Shown in pieces: positions 47,514 through 60,300 of a DNA stretch of 64,000 bases. The stretch spans positions 620,001-684,000 of the forward strand of contig JARHVA010003524.1 of NCBI GenBank assembly GCA_037957365.1. Direction: 5' to 3'. A program made the position numbers and the translations under genes. Numbering within the stretch: the stretch's first letter is position 1; every line of letters starts with the position of its first letter. The stretch comes from Torreya grandis (lineage: Eukaryota > Streptophyta > Pinopsida > Cupressales > Taxaceae). The notes below the pieces were generated by a model. The model was given only the letters and a program-made list of their open reading frames with translations, was not told the origin of the DNA and did no database searches.

Positions 47514-50389
47514 TCCTATTGTTGAAGTTTGGCATTGATGTTGTCATTGATGTCAAAGGTTCTTAAGAAAGGTGTTCATGAGGTCATTAAAGAATGTTCT
47601 TGTTTGATAAAATCATTAAGAGGTATTAAATTATATAAGGATATTTTAAGAGATATTATAAAGGTATAAGAGCATCAATAAGTGTTTCAAGATCAAATTT
47701 TAAGTTTCAAGAGCTTGAGAAATCTAGTCATGACATTGGTAATTGCATGAAGAGACCTTGTGAGAAGGTATGAGATTGGTGGTCTAGTGAGATGGATGTA
47801 CAGAGGCACAAGAGGATATATAAGTCCATTTGAGCATGAATATGAGGCATTGGAGCACTCATGAGAGTCTTAAAGTGAGCCTATATGGGTAGGACTTGTA
47901 GACCTGGTATTCAACTAGACTACCTTTAGACCCTACTTGGCCTAATAAGGCATCATGATCTATTTTCAAGGCATATTAAGGATGTTTGACATTGTTTTAT
48001 CATGTGATATTTTGTGTGATCATGTAAGTGAGGATTAGAGTGAATTAAAAGAGGCTTGAAGGTCATTTTCAAAGCCTAATGTGGTTTGTAGGTCAAGGTC
48101 CAAGCAAGTGAAGAGAGAGATGGTGGCCAAATGAGGTATGAGATTTATATTTCAAGATAATAATGATCATGTGATAATTTTTAGTGGTGTGATATGTTTT
48201 TATAAGTGTTTTAACCATGTTTTAGGTTAAAGTTTTTAAGAAAAGGCATGAAAAGTGGTTTTGAGGTTTCTCAAGTGCACAAAATGAAGGGTTCTCCACT
48301 TGAGGACTTTCAAGTGTTCATTGGAAAATGTAACCTATTAATGGGAACCTATGTTGAGGATATATGGTCAATTTTAATATCTAATATCTCCAATCATTTT
48401 TTTTGGAAATAATAGACAGTCTTTTATGAATAATCATTAACACCACAAATAGCATTAACCCTGGATAAAACCCTAACACTGACCCAATGTGAAATATCTT
48501 GTTCAAAACAGACCAAAATGGTCTCAAATGAATATAAAAACTATTATATCATGTATTAAACTCTCATATTAATATCTAGGTGTGATTTTTTTGTTAAGTG
48601 AGTAAGTGGACCCTATAAGAAAGGTCTTATTTATTAAAACTTTATTGTAGTAGTCAGATTTGACCAAGTCAAATTTGATAAATGGATGGAAGAAAAATAT
48701 TAAGAATTATATTTTATGTCCATTATATTTTATAAGTATTTTATATTCCTTAGGTGTGATAAAATGGTCATCCAAGTTGACCAGTCTCTAACAAACCTAA
48801 TGGTGCAAATAGTGAGAAAACTAGGCAAAAGTGAGAAATTGATTAGGGATATGTTATCATAGATTAGGTATGAATAAAAGTACATGGATAAGTTTTTAAA
48901 TATATTTAACACATTTTCATGTGGGATATATATTTTTGAGATTAGTAAATATGATGAAAATGTTGCTAATAAGTTGAGTTATCTAGTTCAGATGGGACAG
49001 TAAGGTAGAAGACTATGAGATTAGTCTGCAAGATGAGTATTGCCTTTTGAAAATATTATATATCTATATAATAATGATAAAATTACCTAATATAATCATA
49101 TAAATTCATTTAAAGTATCTAAAAGTGATTATATATGTGTTTTAGGTCATTGTTTCCATGATTGTGTTTTGAGGCTAGTTGACAATTCTAAGTGGGCTAC
49201 TTACAGAGAAGGGTTTGAGTCATTTTGCATTGTGTAATGAATTATAATTAACTTGGTGAGTTTTTTGAGGTATTTAAATTATTTTTTTCCATGTTTTTTT
49301 TTTAAAATTGTGTTTTTTCTTTAGTTGTTCAAGACATACTTTTTGGGTATGCACATGCCTAATTATGAACAATGCTAATGGCGTGCTTCAAGTTGTGATT
49401 GGAGATAAAATGCATATTGGAAATCATATGATATTTTTATTGGTATATTTTAGTTAAATAATATATTTTATTTCCATGTGATAAGTTTTAAAGTGTTCCA
49501 AGGAGTTTAAGGGTTATGTGTGCCAATGAAAGCCTAATTGAATTAGGTCTCCTTAAGACCTACAAGAGGTTTTTGGTCCTATATGCTATGACTGACCTAT
49601 TTTAATGTTTTATTCATGTTTTTTGAATTTAATAAGTCCTATTTTATGGTAAATATATATTTAAAAGTGTATATGGCTGAGAAAGGGATGTATGAACAAT
49701 AACTTAATATAAGAACAAAGCCTAATAGGCCAAATTGACTAGTTAGAGAATGAGAGAGTTGAAGCAGAAGACATAGTAATATAAAGAGATAAATAATTTA
49801 TTTTAGACTATAATTAGGGTGAAAATAAACTATCATGAATATATAATATATTTATTGTAGATGAATATCAAGTTTAAATGACCTAATCTATCTTGAAGAG
49901 ACCTAGATGAGCAAAGGAGCCTAGAAGGCAGTTTGAGAGGGATAAGAATGTGAAGAGATGAAGAAGTGGTCATAATTAGTTGGTTAAGAAAAAATGTGTA
50001 CTTATGGTGACCAATTAAATCAAGTGGTTGAGTTGGTTATGAGTTATCTAGGGGTTTGGTGACTCCTTATAAGTAGGGGCTTACTAAAGCCTAGTCAAGT
50101 GGGTGCTTGGCTAGTTGGGGTTGGTGCTGCAAGTGAAGTTCATGATTCATTAAATATTGATGTTTGTATTATCATATTTTAGTCCATTTACATAATTAGT
50201 GGGTTTTATTCCCCTTGTTTTTTTCTAACTCAAATAAGTGTTTTATGTTTTATTCTCTTGTCTCATGTTCATGGCTCATAATGTGTTGCTAGTTCACTAT
50301 ATTATTTTGATAGTTCATGGATGATAAAGTAAAGATATAAAAGTTTTTGATTACTGATTCACCCGCCCCTCTCAGTCATTTTTATTCCA
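47514..50389 (+). repeat. 3' LTR of element G
   Basis: Colinear with the 5' LTR from ttagcattattcctattg to ttttattcca. The terminal TG has become TT. Confidence 0.85.
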
Positions 50390-52405
50390 AAAATAAAGTA
50401 AACAAAAAAATCAAAACAATTAAATAATCTAAAGCGAAGAAAAATGCAAGAAATAAACTAATCTAAACACACAAAAATAAACAAATAAGGCTAAACAAAT
50501 AACAATACAAAAAGAATGGTTAATCACAATGATAATACAAAAAGGAATTAAATTTCTTGTGCATGTGTAATAAAGGTGTTACTCTTAGAGATAGGGTGAC
50601 CCCTAATCTAGGTAGTAATGACATTGGTAAAATAACTCAGAAACAAAATATTAATGGTTTCCCCTAGGCTATAGGGAAACAACAACACAAATAAGATGAC
50701 AAAATTACTCCTAGGCTATAGGAGATAATGAAACACAAAATAAACAAAATTGGGGGAATATAAGAAAATTAAGGGGTAGTTGAGTTGACTCTAGATGCAT
50801 TAAGCAAGTGGACACTATCTACGAAGTTTCATGGGCAAAAGATCTAATATGAACTGTAGGTTGAATGTAGTTCTCAAAAGATATGGGATAGAATAAAATA
50901 GATGATATGAAAACATGATTTAATTTTAGATGAAAATAGGTTTGGTCTCAAAAAATGGCAATTGCATGAGAAAATAGGAGATGATGGTTCACATTCATGA
51001 ACAATTCAACACAAATAAATCACATAATTGTGAGAGTATGGTTTAGGCTAAAACCACACTAAAAGTCTAGGGATGAGTATCCACTAATGAATTAAAGTGT
51101 TAATTCATAGTGTCTACTACATCTAAGGCTTGGAATGAGAAGGAGTTCATAAAATGATGAAAGTGCTTTAAATGGTCATTCAAAAAATGGTGAGAGCATA
51201 AGAAAATCCAAGTGGTCATTAGTGTATCAAATTTGAATATATAATTCTCATAAACTAAATTCAAAAAATGGAAAGAACATATGACTTTGGCTAATGAGGA
51301 TGGGGAAATTAAATGAAAATTAGTAACTCATGAAATGGTTAGGAGTACAAAGATCCTTAAGTAAAGAATTGGTTAAAAAATAAAGGAAGATGTAACCAAG
51401 GTATCTTGTGATACCCCATGTATCCAAGGGTTGCCTACATAGTTCGTGTGGACATCAGGTCAATGCAGTCCACATAAAATGGGAGGAAAAAGACCAAGGT
51501 GGTCTAGAAATAAAAATAAATAGATAAGAATGCTATACCATAAAAATTTGATGGATTTATATCTCGTGTGGAAATTCTAAGCCAATTTTCATGATTGTGT
51601 GATTTTTGTGATTTTTTATATCATTGAAAATGTTTAGAGGTTTTGAAACTATTAAAAATGTCTTTGTAATTTTTTAGGCATCTCAACTCAATTGAGAATT
51701 ACAAGAAAAATAATGGTCCAACTCATAAAATGGTGAGAGCGTGGCTTAGGTTACTCATAAAATGGTGAGAGCATTCAACTTAAAATGCTTGTAAACTATT
51801 AAGAGTGTGATAAAGGGGTGATCAAGCTGACCTCAACATGATTGAATAATTACTTACATAGTCTCATAAGACCTCAAGTCACTATAGTCTCACCTACATA
51901 AAATTCATCTAATTAGGTACCAACAAGTTTAGGTAAAAAGCAAATTGTAAGGTAAGTGATAATAGTAATGACAAGGTGATGTGAAAATACATGGTAAAAA
52001 TGTTGCTCCTAATTTATTCATAGGTAGTTATAATTAGGAAATAATGACAAAGGGTCAGTGACACTAATTTACCCATAGGTGGTTATAATTAGTAACATAA
52101 GGTGGGAACATAACAATGAATGAAGGACGTAATTACTAGGACTATTGTCATAGTACTGTCATAAACTACCATTTGAACATGTAATTCTAAAATAATTATT
52201 GGAACTAAAACTAATTTCAACCACTAAAATTACCTAAATTAAAATTGAATTAGAACCAAGGATAAATGTGATAGGTGGGGTTAGGTGGAAATAATTAATT
52301 AGCGAAGGGTTAAAGTGTATGGTAGAAGAGAAAGGGGTATAGTATAAAGAATAGGTATAATGTGGAATAAATTAGACTATCCTTGTAGACAATAATTTGA
52401 ATCCC
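50390..52405 (-). other. 3' untranslated region of D right of G
   Basis: No gene. It starts with A-rich sequence continuing that left of G. Then follow short dispersed repeats: cctaggctatagg hairpins at 50658-50679 and 50708-50724; ctcataaaatggtgagagc words at 51723 and 51755, with variants near 51030 and 51181; and two units of the 39-kb tandem repeat at 52005-52110, 55 bp apart. On the minus strand this is downstream of the pol stop codon. Confidence 0.55.
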
Positions 52406-55400
52406 TCAAGCATAGAAACTTTTAAGGTGCATTATGTTCATTGGTTCATCAAGTTCATTTCCCTCTGGTGTAGTGAGCATGTATTCTCTAGAACTATAGT
52501 TGGAAACAACTACATAAGGCCTTAAATAGTTTGGTTATAACTTTCCCTTTTTCTTGGACTTACTATTGTCATCAAAATCAAATTAATGATGTTTAATATG
52601 CCTATTGTATTTTACTTTGAGTCAGTTTTGATAATCTTTAATATTATTTAGGGTGGATAATTTTCTACCATCAAGTAGCTCTATCTCCTACAAGTAAGCC
52701 ATTATGTAGTCTTTGTCATTGATGATATGCTGCAATGAAATTAATAGACAAGGCAACTTAACCTCAAATGCAATAATGGATTAAATACCATAATAAGTGA
52801 ATAGGGTGTTGGAGTAAAAAATGTGGTATGGTATGCCCAAAGGGTGTTAAATATCTGTAAGCATCAATTATGACCAATGCCATTAATTTTTTTTTATAGA
52901 ATATTAACAATGGTTTTATTAGAACCCTTAGCTTGGATATTGCCTTATGGATAATAGATGATAGATAAATTTTGTTTGATTTGGTATTAAGAACAAAAGT
53001 GTTTTCATATCTTTATTCTTGAATGATCTGCCATTATCAAATATAATGTCGGAGGGGATGCCATAAAAGCAAATGAGATGATTGAATATGAACTTGGATA
53101 TATGATTACCATTGATGTAAGTGAGGGGAATGGATTCCACCCAATTAGTGAAGTATTTAATAGATTTCAAGATGTGTTTATGGTCATATAAATATGTTGG
53201 ATTGATCTTATCGATAAGGTTGAGTCCCCATATTGAGAATGACCATGGTGTTGTTAATGGTTTGAGTGTTTTGGCTAGAAAATGAACTAGATTGGCATGC
53301 TTTTAACACTTGACACACCTCTTCACATATGTATCTATATCAACTTCTATAATTGTCTAGTAATAACTAGTACACAACAAATTTTTACCAAAGATTTTCC
53401 TATTGGTATGGGCTCTACTCACCCCTTCATGGACTTCCCTCAACACTAGTTTAGATTCTACTGAAGGTAAAAAATGAAGTAGAGTTCCATCATAACTTCT
53501 ATGATATAAGGTTGGTCTGAGTAGGGTATAGAAAGAGGATTTATGGGAAAAGGATTTTTGTGTATTACATGATAAATTGGGAGGCATGGTTCAATCTTAA
53601 AGATAGGCATATATGTCTAAGTATTAGGGATACATGAGAATAATAATGTATGAACCATCTCGATAGCTAATTATTCATGTGATGGTGCTAAGATATGTTA
53701 AAAAATAAATTGATAATCCTTGACTATATTGGGGATATGGAACAAGGAACCAATAGTGGCCATAGAATCAACTATTTTGTTATTGGCCCAAAGTATTCTC
53801 TCAAATTAGATGTTGGTAAACTATTGCTTGACAATATTGACCATCTCTTTATAGGGTACCAACTTCTCATCCTTGGTCTAGTATTGATCTATGGCCTAAT
53901 TAATGATTAATTGAGAATCACCATACACTAATAAATATTGAATGTTCCACTATACTAATTAATGAATCCCTGTAATGAGCACTTTTTATTCATCCATGTT
54001 GTTGGTATAGGTAAATACAATATGAAAGGGATTGAGAATGATATCCCCTTGTGGTTTACTAGACAATATTCTAACCCATGATCCATGAGCCATGAATGAT
54101 CCATCAAATTAAATATTTCACCATTCAACTTCAGGAGATGCATAGGCTTCTTCAATAGTCATGATGGCCTCATATGGAAATATAAATGTAAGAGGTTAAG
54201 TATCTTGAAGAGGATCTTTAACAAGTTGATCTATGATTACTTTCCCCTTAATGGATTTTTGGTTGGTATACTCAATTTCAAAATTTCTCAATAACATGAT
54301 ACATTTTTCCATATGGACATGTAGATTTGATTTGGAAAGTAGATACTTGAGTGGATCTACTTTAGAGATAAAAATGGTCTTGTTGTTTAGTATATAATGA
54401 CATAATTTTTGGACTATGAATACCATTGCTAAATAAGCCTTTTAAATTAGTGTATAGTTATGTTCATACATAATCAATGTTTGGATCAGATAATATGTGG
54501 AATTCTCATTTCATTGCTCATCATGTTGTGCCAAAATTTCCCCTAGGGTATTTTTGGTTGTTGACAGGTAAAGAAGTAATGGCTTGTTTGGCATTGGTGG
54601 TCAGAAAAAAAGTGGGTTGGTGAGATATTATATAAGCTTATCAAATGTTTTTTAGCACACTTCATTCCAAGAGAATGTAATGCCTTTCTTTAGCAAGTGC
54701 GTAAATAGATGGCATTTATTGACTAATTATGGGATGAAACATCTGATAGATTGAATCTTGCCTTACAAACTATGGAGCTACTTCAAGGTATTTGCTAGTG
54801 GCATTTCTATAATTAAATGGATTTTAGCTATATTGAATTCAATCCCACTATGAGAGACAATGAAACCTAAAAGTTTACTAGAAGTGACACCAAATAGACA
54901 TATCTTTAGATTAAGCCTGACATTGTACTCACTAAGTCTCTTAAAGATTCTTCATAACAAAGATGTGTGATCGAAATAGGTCTTTGATTTACCTAAGATA
55001 TCATACACATAGTCCTCAACAATGTCATGTATCATGTCATGAAAAATCACTGTCATAGATCTTTGGTAAGTGGCTCTGGCATTTTAAGTCCAAATGGCAT
55101 TACCTGATAACAAAACATTCCCCATGGTGTAGTGAACATTGTCTTGTGCTAGTCTTTTGATGTTATCTTGATTTGATTATACCCTAAAAATACATCCATT
55201 AGATAGATATTTTAATAGCCAATCATTAAGTTGAATATCATGTCAACATTAAGTAAAGTCATATTTTAGGCAAGCTTTGTTGATATCTATGAAATCAGTG
55301 TAGATCCTAATGCCTTCTAGTTTATTACTTACTAGCATAATGTTTAAAATCCACTCTGAATACTCAATTGTCTTGATGCATTTCATGTCTAAGATTTTTT

Positions 55401-56539
55401 CCAACTCTTTATTTAATAATACAATAATGTGAGGATGCATCTTACGTAATGTTTATTTAATAGGGTTGGTATTAGGATTTACAACAAGATGGTGTACAAC
55501 CAAGGCAAGGTCAAAACCTAGCATGTATGAATAGGCTCATGAAAATATGTCCACAAGTTCCCTTAAAAGGGTTGTAAAATGTTCACATTCCTCCTTAGTG
55601 AGGGATGTGCTAAGTTTAATCCACTTTGGGTTCTTTAGAGTTCCAATATTCACCTTTGAAGTGTCTTCCACTAGAAGTGTAGAACCATCAGCTAGAATAG
55701 TTGGTAAGTAATTGAAATGATTAGTAATGGAAAATACCTCTAGATGGATTGTCTCATCTAATTCTCCTAAATATGATGAATCAAAATCTCCTAATGCTAG
55801 CATTGGCCATGATACAAATACCTCATGACACTCTTGAAAAATTTGTGTAAAAGCCTACTGCTCCTTACTAATGATATATGATCTATAAATAGTCTATGGG
55901 ATAAATGTATCCTATACTTAATAGGAAGAGGGGTGAACATCCCCATCTAATGGCATCAAAAACCAATTTTCACCAAGATGCTTTCCTTTCTCTTTAATTT
56001 TTCCTTGGTTAGAAAGTGCCCCAAAGAAGTTTTCATTTTTAGACCTCAATGCTTGATTTTATTTTATTTTTTGGCTAGGGAAGTTCACCCACTCTCTAAA
56101 GTAGGCATAAGGATCCAATCTAATAGTAAATCCTTGCTTATGGTCTCCAATAAGAATGTGACTCCTTAATCCCAAAAGTTCATATATGGCCTCATCATTT
56201 TTGAACTCATCTAATGGCATTATAGATTCTTACCAGTCCCATTTTATCAATTGTGGATGGTAAAGGGTTAAATGTGAAGGTTGATAAACATGGATAACAT
56301 TGCAAATGGCATGAGAGATAAACACGTTTATAGTGGCAAGGTCATTGTATATGATGTAATCAAACTATGCATCATTATCAACATCATCATTGCTAGTTAT
56401 TGGTGATGAAACGTAAATAATGTATCTAGGGCCACACCCCCGATAGTTTAAATTTGATATCATGGGTTCCCTTATACTTATTCATTGAGACTAGTTCAAT
56501 GTTATTTTGTTGATGTAGCATGAGGCCTATACCTTCATA
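52406..56539 (-). pseudogene. gypsy D pol relic: RT, RNase H, integrase
   Basis: Minus strand, from 56539 down: the approach to RT (55537-55803, with WIKLSTSLTKEE), then the RT fingers at 55249-55440 (IEYSEWILNIMLV, YTDFIDINKACLKYDF). The RT palm has a catalytic motif YVYD at 55000-55011, where the first Asp of YVDD is Tyr. The connection domain is at 54196-54426 (VDPLKYLLSK), RNase H at 53955-54155, the integrase zinc-binding domain near 53357-53587 (REVHEGVSRAHTNRK), and the integrase core at 52928-53170 (YFTNWVESIPL, IIFDNGRSF). A C-terminal segment ends at the stop codon 52406-52408 (PYVVVSNYSSREYML). Frameshifts separate the pieces. All enzymatic activities are lost. Confidence 0.8.
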
Positions 56540-56544
56540 AGCTA
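56540..56544. repeat. target-site duplication of H, left copy (agcta)
   Basis: agcta at 56540-56544 is identical to agcta at 62165-62169. It is a perfect 5-bp duplication, proving H inserted as a unit into D. Confidence 0.9.
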
Positions 56545-56670
56545 TGTTGGGGATCAACCAACAATAGATTACACTTATGAAAGCAATAAACGTGGAATTA
56601 AATCAGATAGACAAGTAACTAGAATGATAAATAGCAAGAATAAGAGATACAAGAAACCACCCTGAAAACT

Positions 56671-56676
56671 TTTATT
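56671..56676 (-). terminator. candidate polyadenylation signal AATAAA in the H LTR
   Basis: Plus strand tttatt, minus strand AATAAA, about 200 bp downstream of the TATA box in element sense. This is the expected place for 3'-end formation of the element transcript. The right LTR has tgtatt here, so the signal is lost or weaker in that copy. Confidence 0.45.
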
Positions 56677-56874
56677 AAACTCTTTACAGAAGGAATACAA
56701 TTGAAGAAACTTCTTTCTTCCACACCTCTCTCAGATGTATAGATCTCTCACTAGATCTTTATCCCTCAAGAGCTCTCTCTCTCTCTCAAGAACAATCAAC
56801 TCCAACAACCTGGATTGATTCAACTCTGTACTGTTCTTCAACATACCATTACAATAAGCTAAGAAGATCTAATT

Positions 56875-56884
56875 CTACATATAG
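56875..56884 (-). promoter_or_regulatory. TATA box in 3' LTR of H
   Basis: The minus strand reads CTATATGTAG. The equivalent in the 5' LTR is at 61806-61815. Confidence 0.55.
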
Positions 56885-57055
56885 AATTAGGAGACTTGAA
56901 CATGCACTTACAACCAACAGTTAAGCCTCTTGAATAAGGGCTCTAAAAATAATCTTACTAATAATAGAGACACGGACTTAAGACTACAACTTAAACTCAT
57001 CATGCAAACACTCGGTTTTGTCCTCAGAAATAGCATTTTGGACGCACAGGTAACC

Positions 57056-57166
57056 GACACCGGTTCCTGCCTGCTTGCCTGTGGCCAACGTCAGTCAATC
57101 CACTACTGACACCGGTGTCTCTTCAAATGCACCTAACTGACGTCGGTCGCTCCTGACCAATGCTGG
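57056..57166 (-). promoter_or_regulatory. U3 box array, 3' LTR of H
   Basis: Five related 8-bp boxes (consensus GACGTCGG on the plus strand) start at 57056, 57087, 57108, 57139 and 57159, with steps of 31, 21, 31 and 20 bp. They lie in U3 upstream of the TATA box. The GACGTC core resembles the plant bZIP C-box. U3 repeats act as enhancers in the copia elements Tnt1 and Tto1, so an enhancer role is a reasonable inference. Confidence 0.5.
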
Positions 57167-57233
57167 TGACTGTGTAGACTCGAAACTGTCAAATGTGCTC
57201 ATATGTGAAGATTTTAGGCTCCACACCTTAACA

Positions 57234-57250
57234 ATCTCCCACTTGGAGAT
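57234..57250 (-). other. polypurine tract of H
   Basis: The minus strand reads TCTCCAAGTGGGAGAT directly before TGTTAAGG of the 3' LTR. AAGTGGGAGAT followed by TGTT is a very common arrangement at this place in plant copia elements. Confidence 0.85.
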
Positions 57251-57305
57251 AAACACCTGCACCAGTACCTATACAACAACATCTTCTAGCTCCTCCATCT
57301 TCAAC

Positions 57306-60300
57306 TCAATCATGAAGACCAACAGAAGTTGAATGAAGATTCAAATTCTCCTTTGTAACTGGCTTGGTTAACATATTAGCATGATTCCTATCTGTATGGA
57401 TCTTCTCCAGCTTCAACTCACCATCTTCCAATACCTGTCATATGAAATGGTACCTTAGCTGTATGTGCTTTGTTCTTGAATGAAAGGCTGAATTCTTGGC
57501 CAAATGGATTGCACTCTGATTGTCACTATACAATCTGCAACTCTCATGCTCCCTACCAAGCTCATCCATGAACCGTGTCATCCATATCATCTCTTTGCTA
57601 GCTTCTGTGGCTGCAATATACTCTGCTTCTGTAGTTGACAAGGCAACAACCTTCTGTAACTTTGATATCCAACTAACCATCATTCCACCTACAGTGAAAA
57701 CATATCCTGTAGTGCTCCTCCTGCCATCCAAATCACCTGCCATATCTGAATCTACATAACCATGTAGAGAAGTATCTGAACCTCCATAGCACAAGTGCCT
57801 ACTACTGGTTCCTCTCAAATATCTAAGGATCCACTGAACTGCTTTCCAATGTTCCTTACTTGAATTGGCCATATACTTACTTACCACTCCCACTGCTTGG
57901 GCAATATCCGGTCTAGTACACACCATTGCATACATCAAACTCCCTACTGCGGAAGAATATGGAACTTTACTCATGTACTCTACCTCATCATGTGAATTAG
58001 GACATTGTTCTTTACTCAACTTAAAATGTCCAGCCAAAGGTGTGCTTACCGGTTTAGCATCCTGCATATTGAACCGTTTCAACACCTTGTCCACATAATC
58101 CTCTTGAGACAATATCAACTTGTGATTTTTCCTGTCTCTCTTAATGCCCATGCCAAGGATTTTCTTTACTGCTCCCAAATCCTTCATAGCAAACATTTGA
58201 GCTAATTTCACCTTAAGCTTAGAGATATCCTGCATGTGTGATCCTGTAACCAGCATATCATCTACATACAACAATAGAATAATATATCTACCATTATCCA
58301 ATCTCTTAAAATACACATAATGGTTAGATTGACACCTACTGTAGCCATGCTCAGTCATAAACCTGTCAAATTTTAAATACCATTGCCTAGGAGCTTGCTT
58401 GAGGCCATATAAGCTTTTCTTCAATCTGCACACAAACTTCTCCTTACCCTTGACCTCAAATCCTTCCATCTGTTCCATATAAATTTCCTCATCCAAATCT
58501 CCATGAAGAAACGCTATCTTAACATCTAGCTGCTCAAGATGCAAATCCTCAATAGCAACCAAAGACAATACAATCCATATAGAAGTCATTTTAACAATAG
58601 GAGAAAAAATCTCCCCAAAATCAATACCTAGCTTTTGTGCAAATCCTTTCACTACCAATCTGGCCTTATATCTCATCTGTCCATTCTCACCTTCTTTTAA
58701 CCTGTAGGTCCATCTATTCTTCAATGTCCTCTTACTTGCTGGCAACTCAACCAAATCCCATGTTTGGTTCTCTCTTAAGGACTCCATCTCCTCAACCATG
58801 CCATGCTCCCACTGACTCTTGGACTCCACCCGTATTGCTTCTTCAAAACTCTCTGGTTCTCCACCATCAGTTAGCAATAAATAAAATAATGAAGGAGAAT
58901 ATCTAATTGGAGGCTTACTCACCCTTTCTGACCTCTTGATGGGTGTCTGAGACTCGTTCACAACACGCTGTCCACCCAAATTCTCTGATAGTGACCGACC
59001 TCGATCACTTCCAGACCTGTTACTGGCCGATGTCAGTTCTGCCTGACCGACATCGGTGCTGGTCCTACCGATGTCAGTCTCTGTATGGCTGACGCTGATT
59101 TCTGTCTTGCCGACGTTGGTTCCTACCCTATCGACGTTGGTCTTTGTGTTTTCCTGCAAGTGATTATTTCTTTTTCCCGTGAGCTCATTTTGGACCGTCA
59201 CCTCGTCCAATTCACCATTGCTTTACCCAGATTGATTCAACTTCCTCAACTGATCACAATACATCACTCTTTCATTGAAAACAACATCACGGCTCCTAAT
59301 TACCTTGTTAGTTTCTAGATTCCAAAGTCTGAAACCAAAATCATCTGAGTCATAGGCAATAAATGTGCACCTCATAGACTTAGCATCCAGTTTTTTTCTA
59401 TTTTCTTTATCTATGTGCACAAAGGCTTCACAACCAAAAACTTTGAGATATGAGAGATCTACCTTTTTACCTGTCCATGCCTCTTCTGGAATTCCACCAT
59501 CTAGAGCTGTAGAGGGTCCTCTATTAATCAGGTACACTACAGTGTCAACATCTTGTGCCCAAAACTGTAAGGGCAAACCAGCATGCAATCTCATACACCT
59601 TGCATGCTCCATTATTGTCCTGTTCATCCTTTCAGCAATTCCATTCTGCTAAGGTGTCCTTGGAACCATCCTTTGCCTATGGATTCCATGCATATAACAA
59701 TAATCTCTGAACTTATAACTGCATAACTCACCGCCATTATCAGATCTCAGGCACTTCAATCTTTTACCTGTTTCATTCTCAACCATAGCTTTCCAAATCT
59801 TAAAAGTCTCAAATACATCAGATTTCTTCCTAATACAATAGACCCATACCTTCCTTGTAGCATCATCTATGAATGAAACATAGTACTATGATCCTCTAAT
59901 GGAAGCAACCCGAGCCGGTCCCCACACGTCTGTGTGAACAAGCTGCAACTTATGCTTCTTAGTAGACCCAGTCTTGAGAAAACTAACCCTTTTCTATTTT
60001 CCAAATACACAGTGCTCACAAAACTCTAGATCTATGCCTTTTAAATCTGAAAGCATACCTTTGGACTTAAAAATTGACATCCCCTTCTCACTCATGTGGC
60101 CAAGCCTTGAGTGCCACAATTTAGCATCCACATATAAATTAGATAATACAGAAGGAGAATTGTTAGTAACACAATTACACAAATAGAGAGTACCTACTCT
60201 CTTACCGCTGGCCATAACAAGTGCACCCTTGGTCACCTTCCAAGATTCTGCTGTGAGAGTTACTGTACAACCCTCATCCCCTAACTTTCCTACAGAAATC

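Larger units (their letters stand above)
40691..50389 (+). mobile_element. copia element G (SIRE/Maximus-like), inserted in D
   Basis: G is bounded by long direct repeats (2854 and 2876 bp) with a tRNA-Met-type primer site, gag/pol relics and a strong polypurine tract, so it reads on the plus strand. Very long LTRs with a compact 4-kb interior are typical of the SIRE/Maximus copia lineage. The coding region has many stops, and the RT has lost its catalytic YVDD block. LTR divergence is about 14% over the first 250 bp (hand count). Target duplications cannot be recognised because both flanks are A-rich. Confidence 0.85.
56545..57233 (-). repeat. 3' LTR of element H
   Basis: Begins tgttggggatcaacc and ends caccttaaca on the plus strand. 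It contains a CT repeat (56770-56790), a minus-strand TATA box (56875-56884), a minus-strand AATAAA signal (56671-56676) and a five-box array (57056-57166). Confidence 0.95.

Noticed and set aside
57438..59210. 590-codon open frame as a functional RT gene
   Set aside because: It is only the second half of the H polyprotein between in-frame stops, with no own promoter or start. The apparent first Met is internal.
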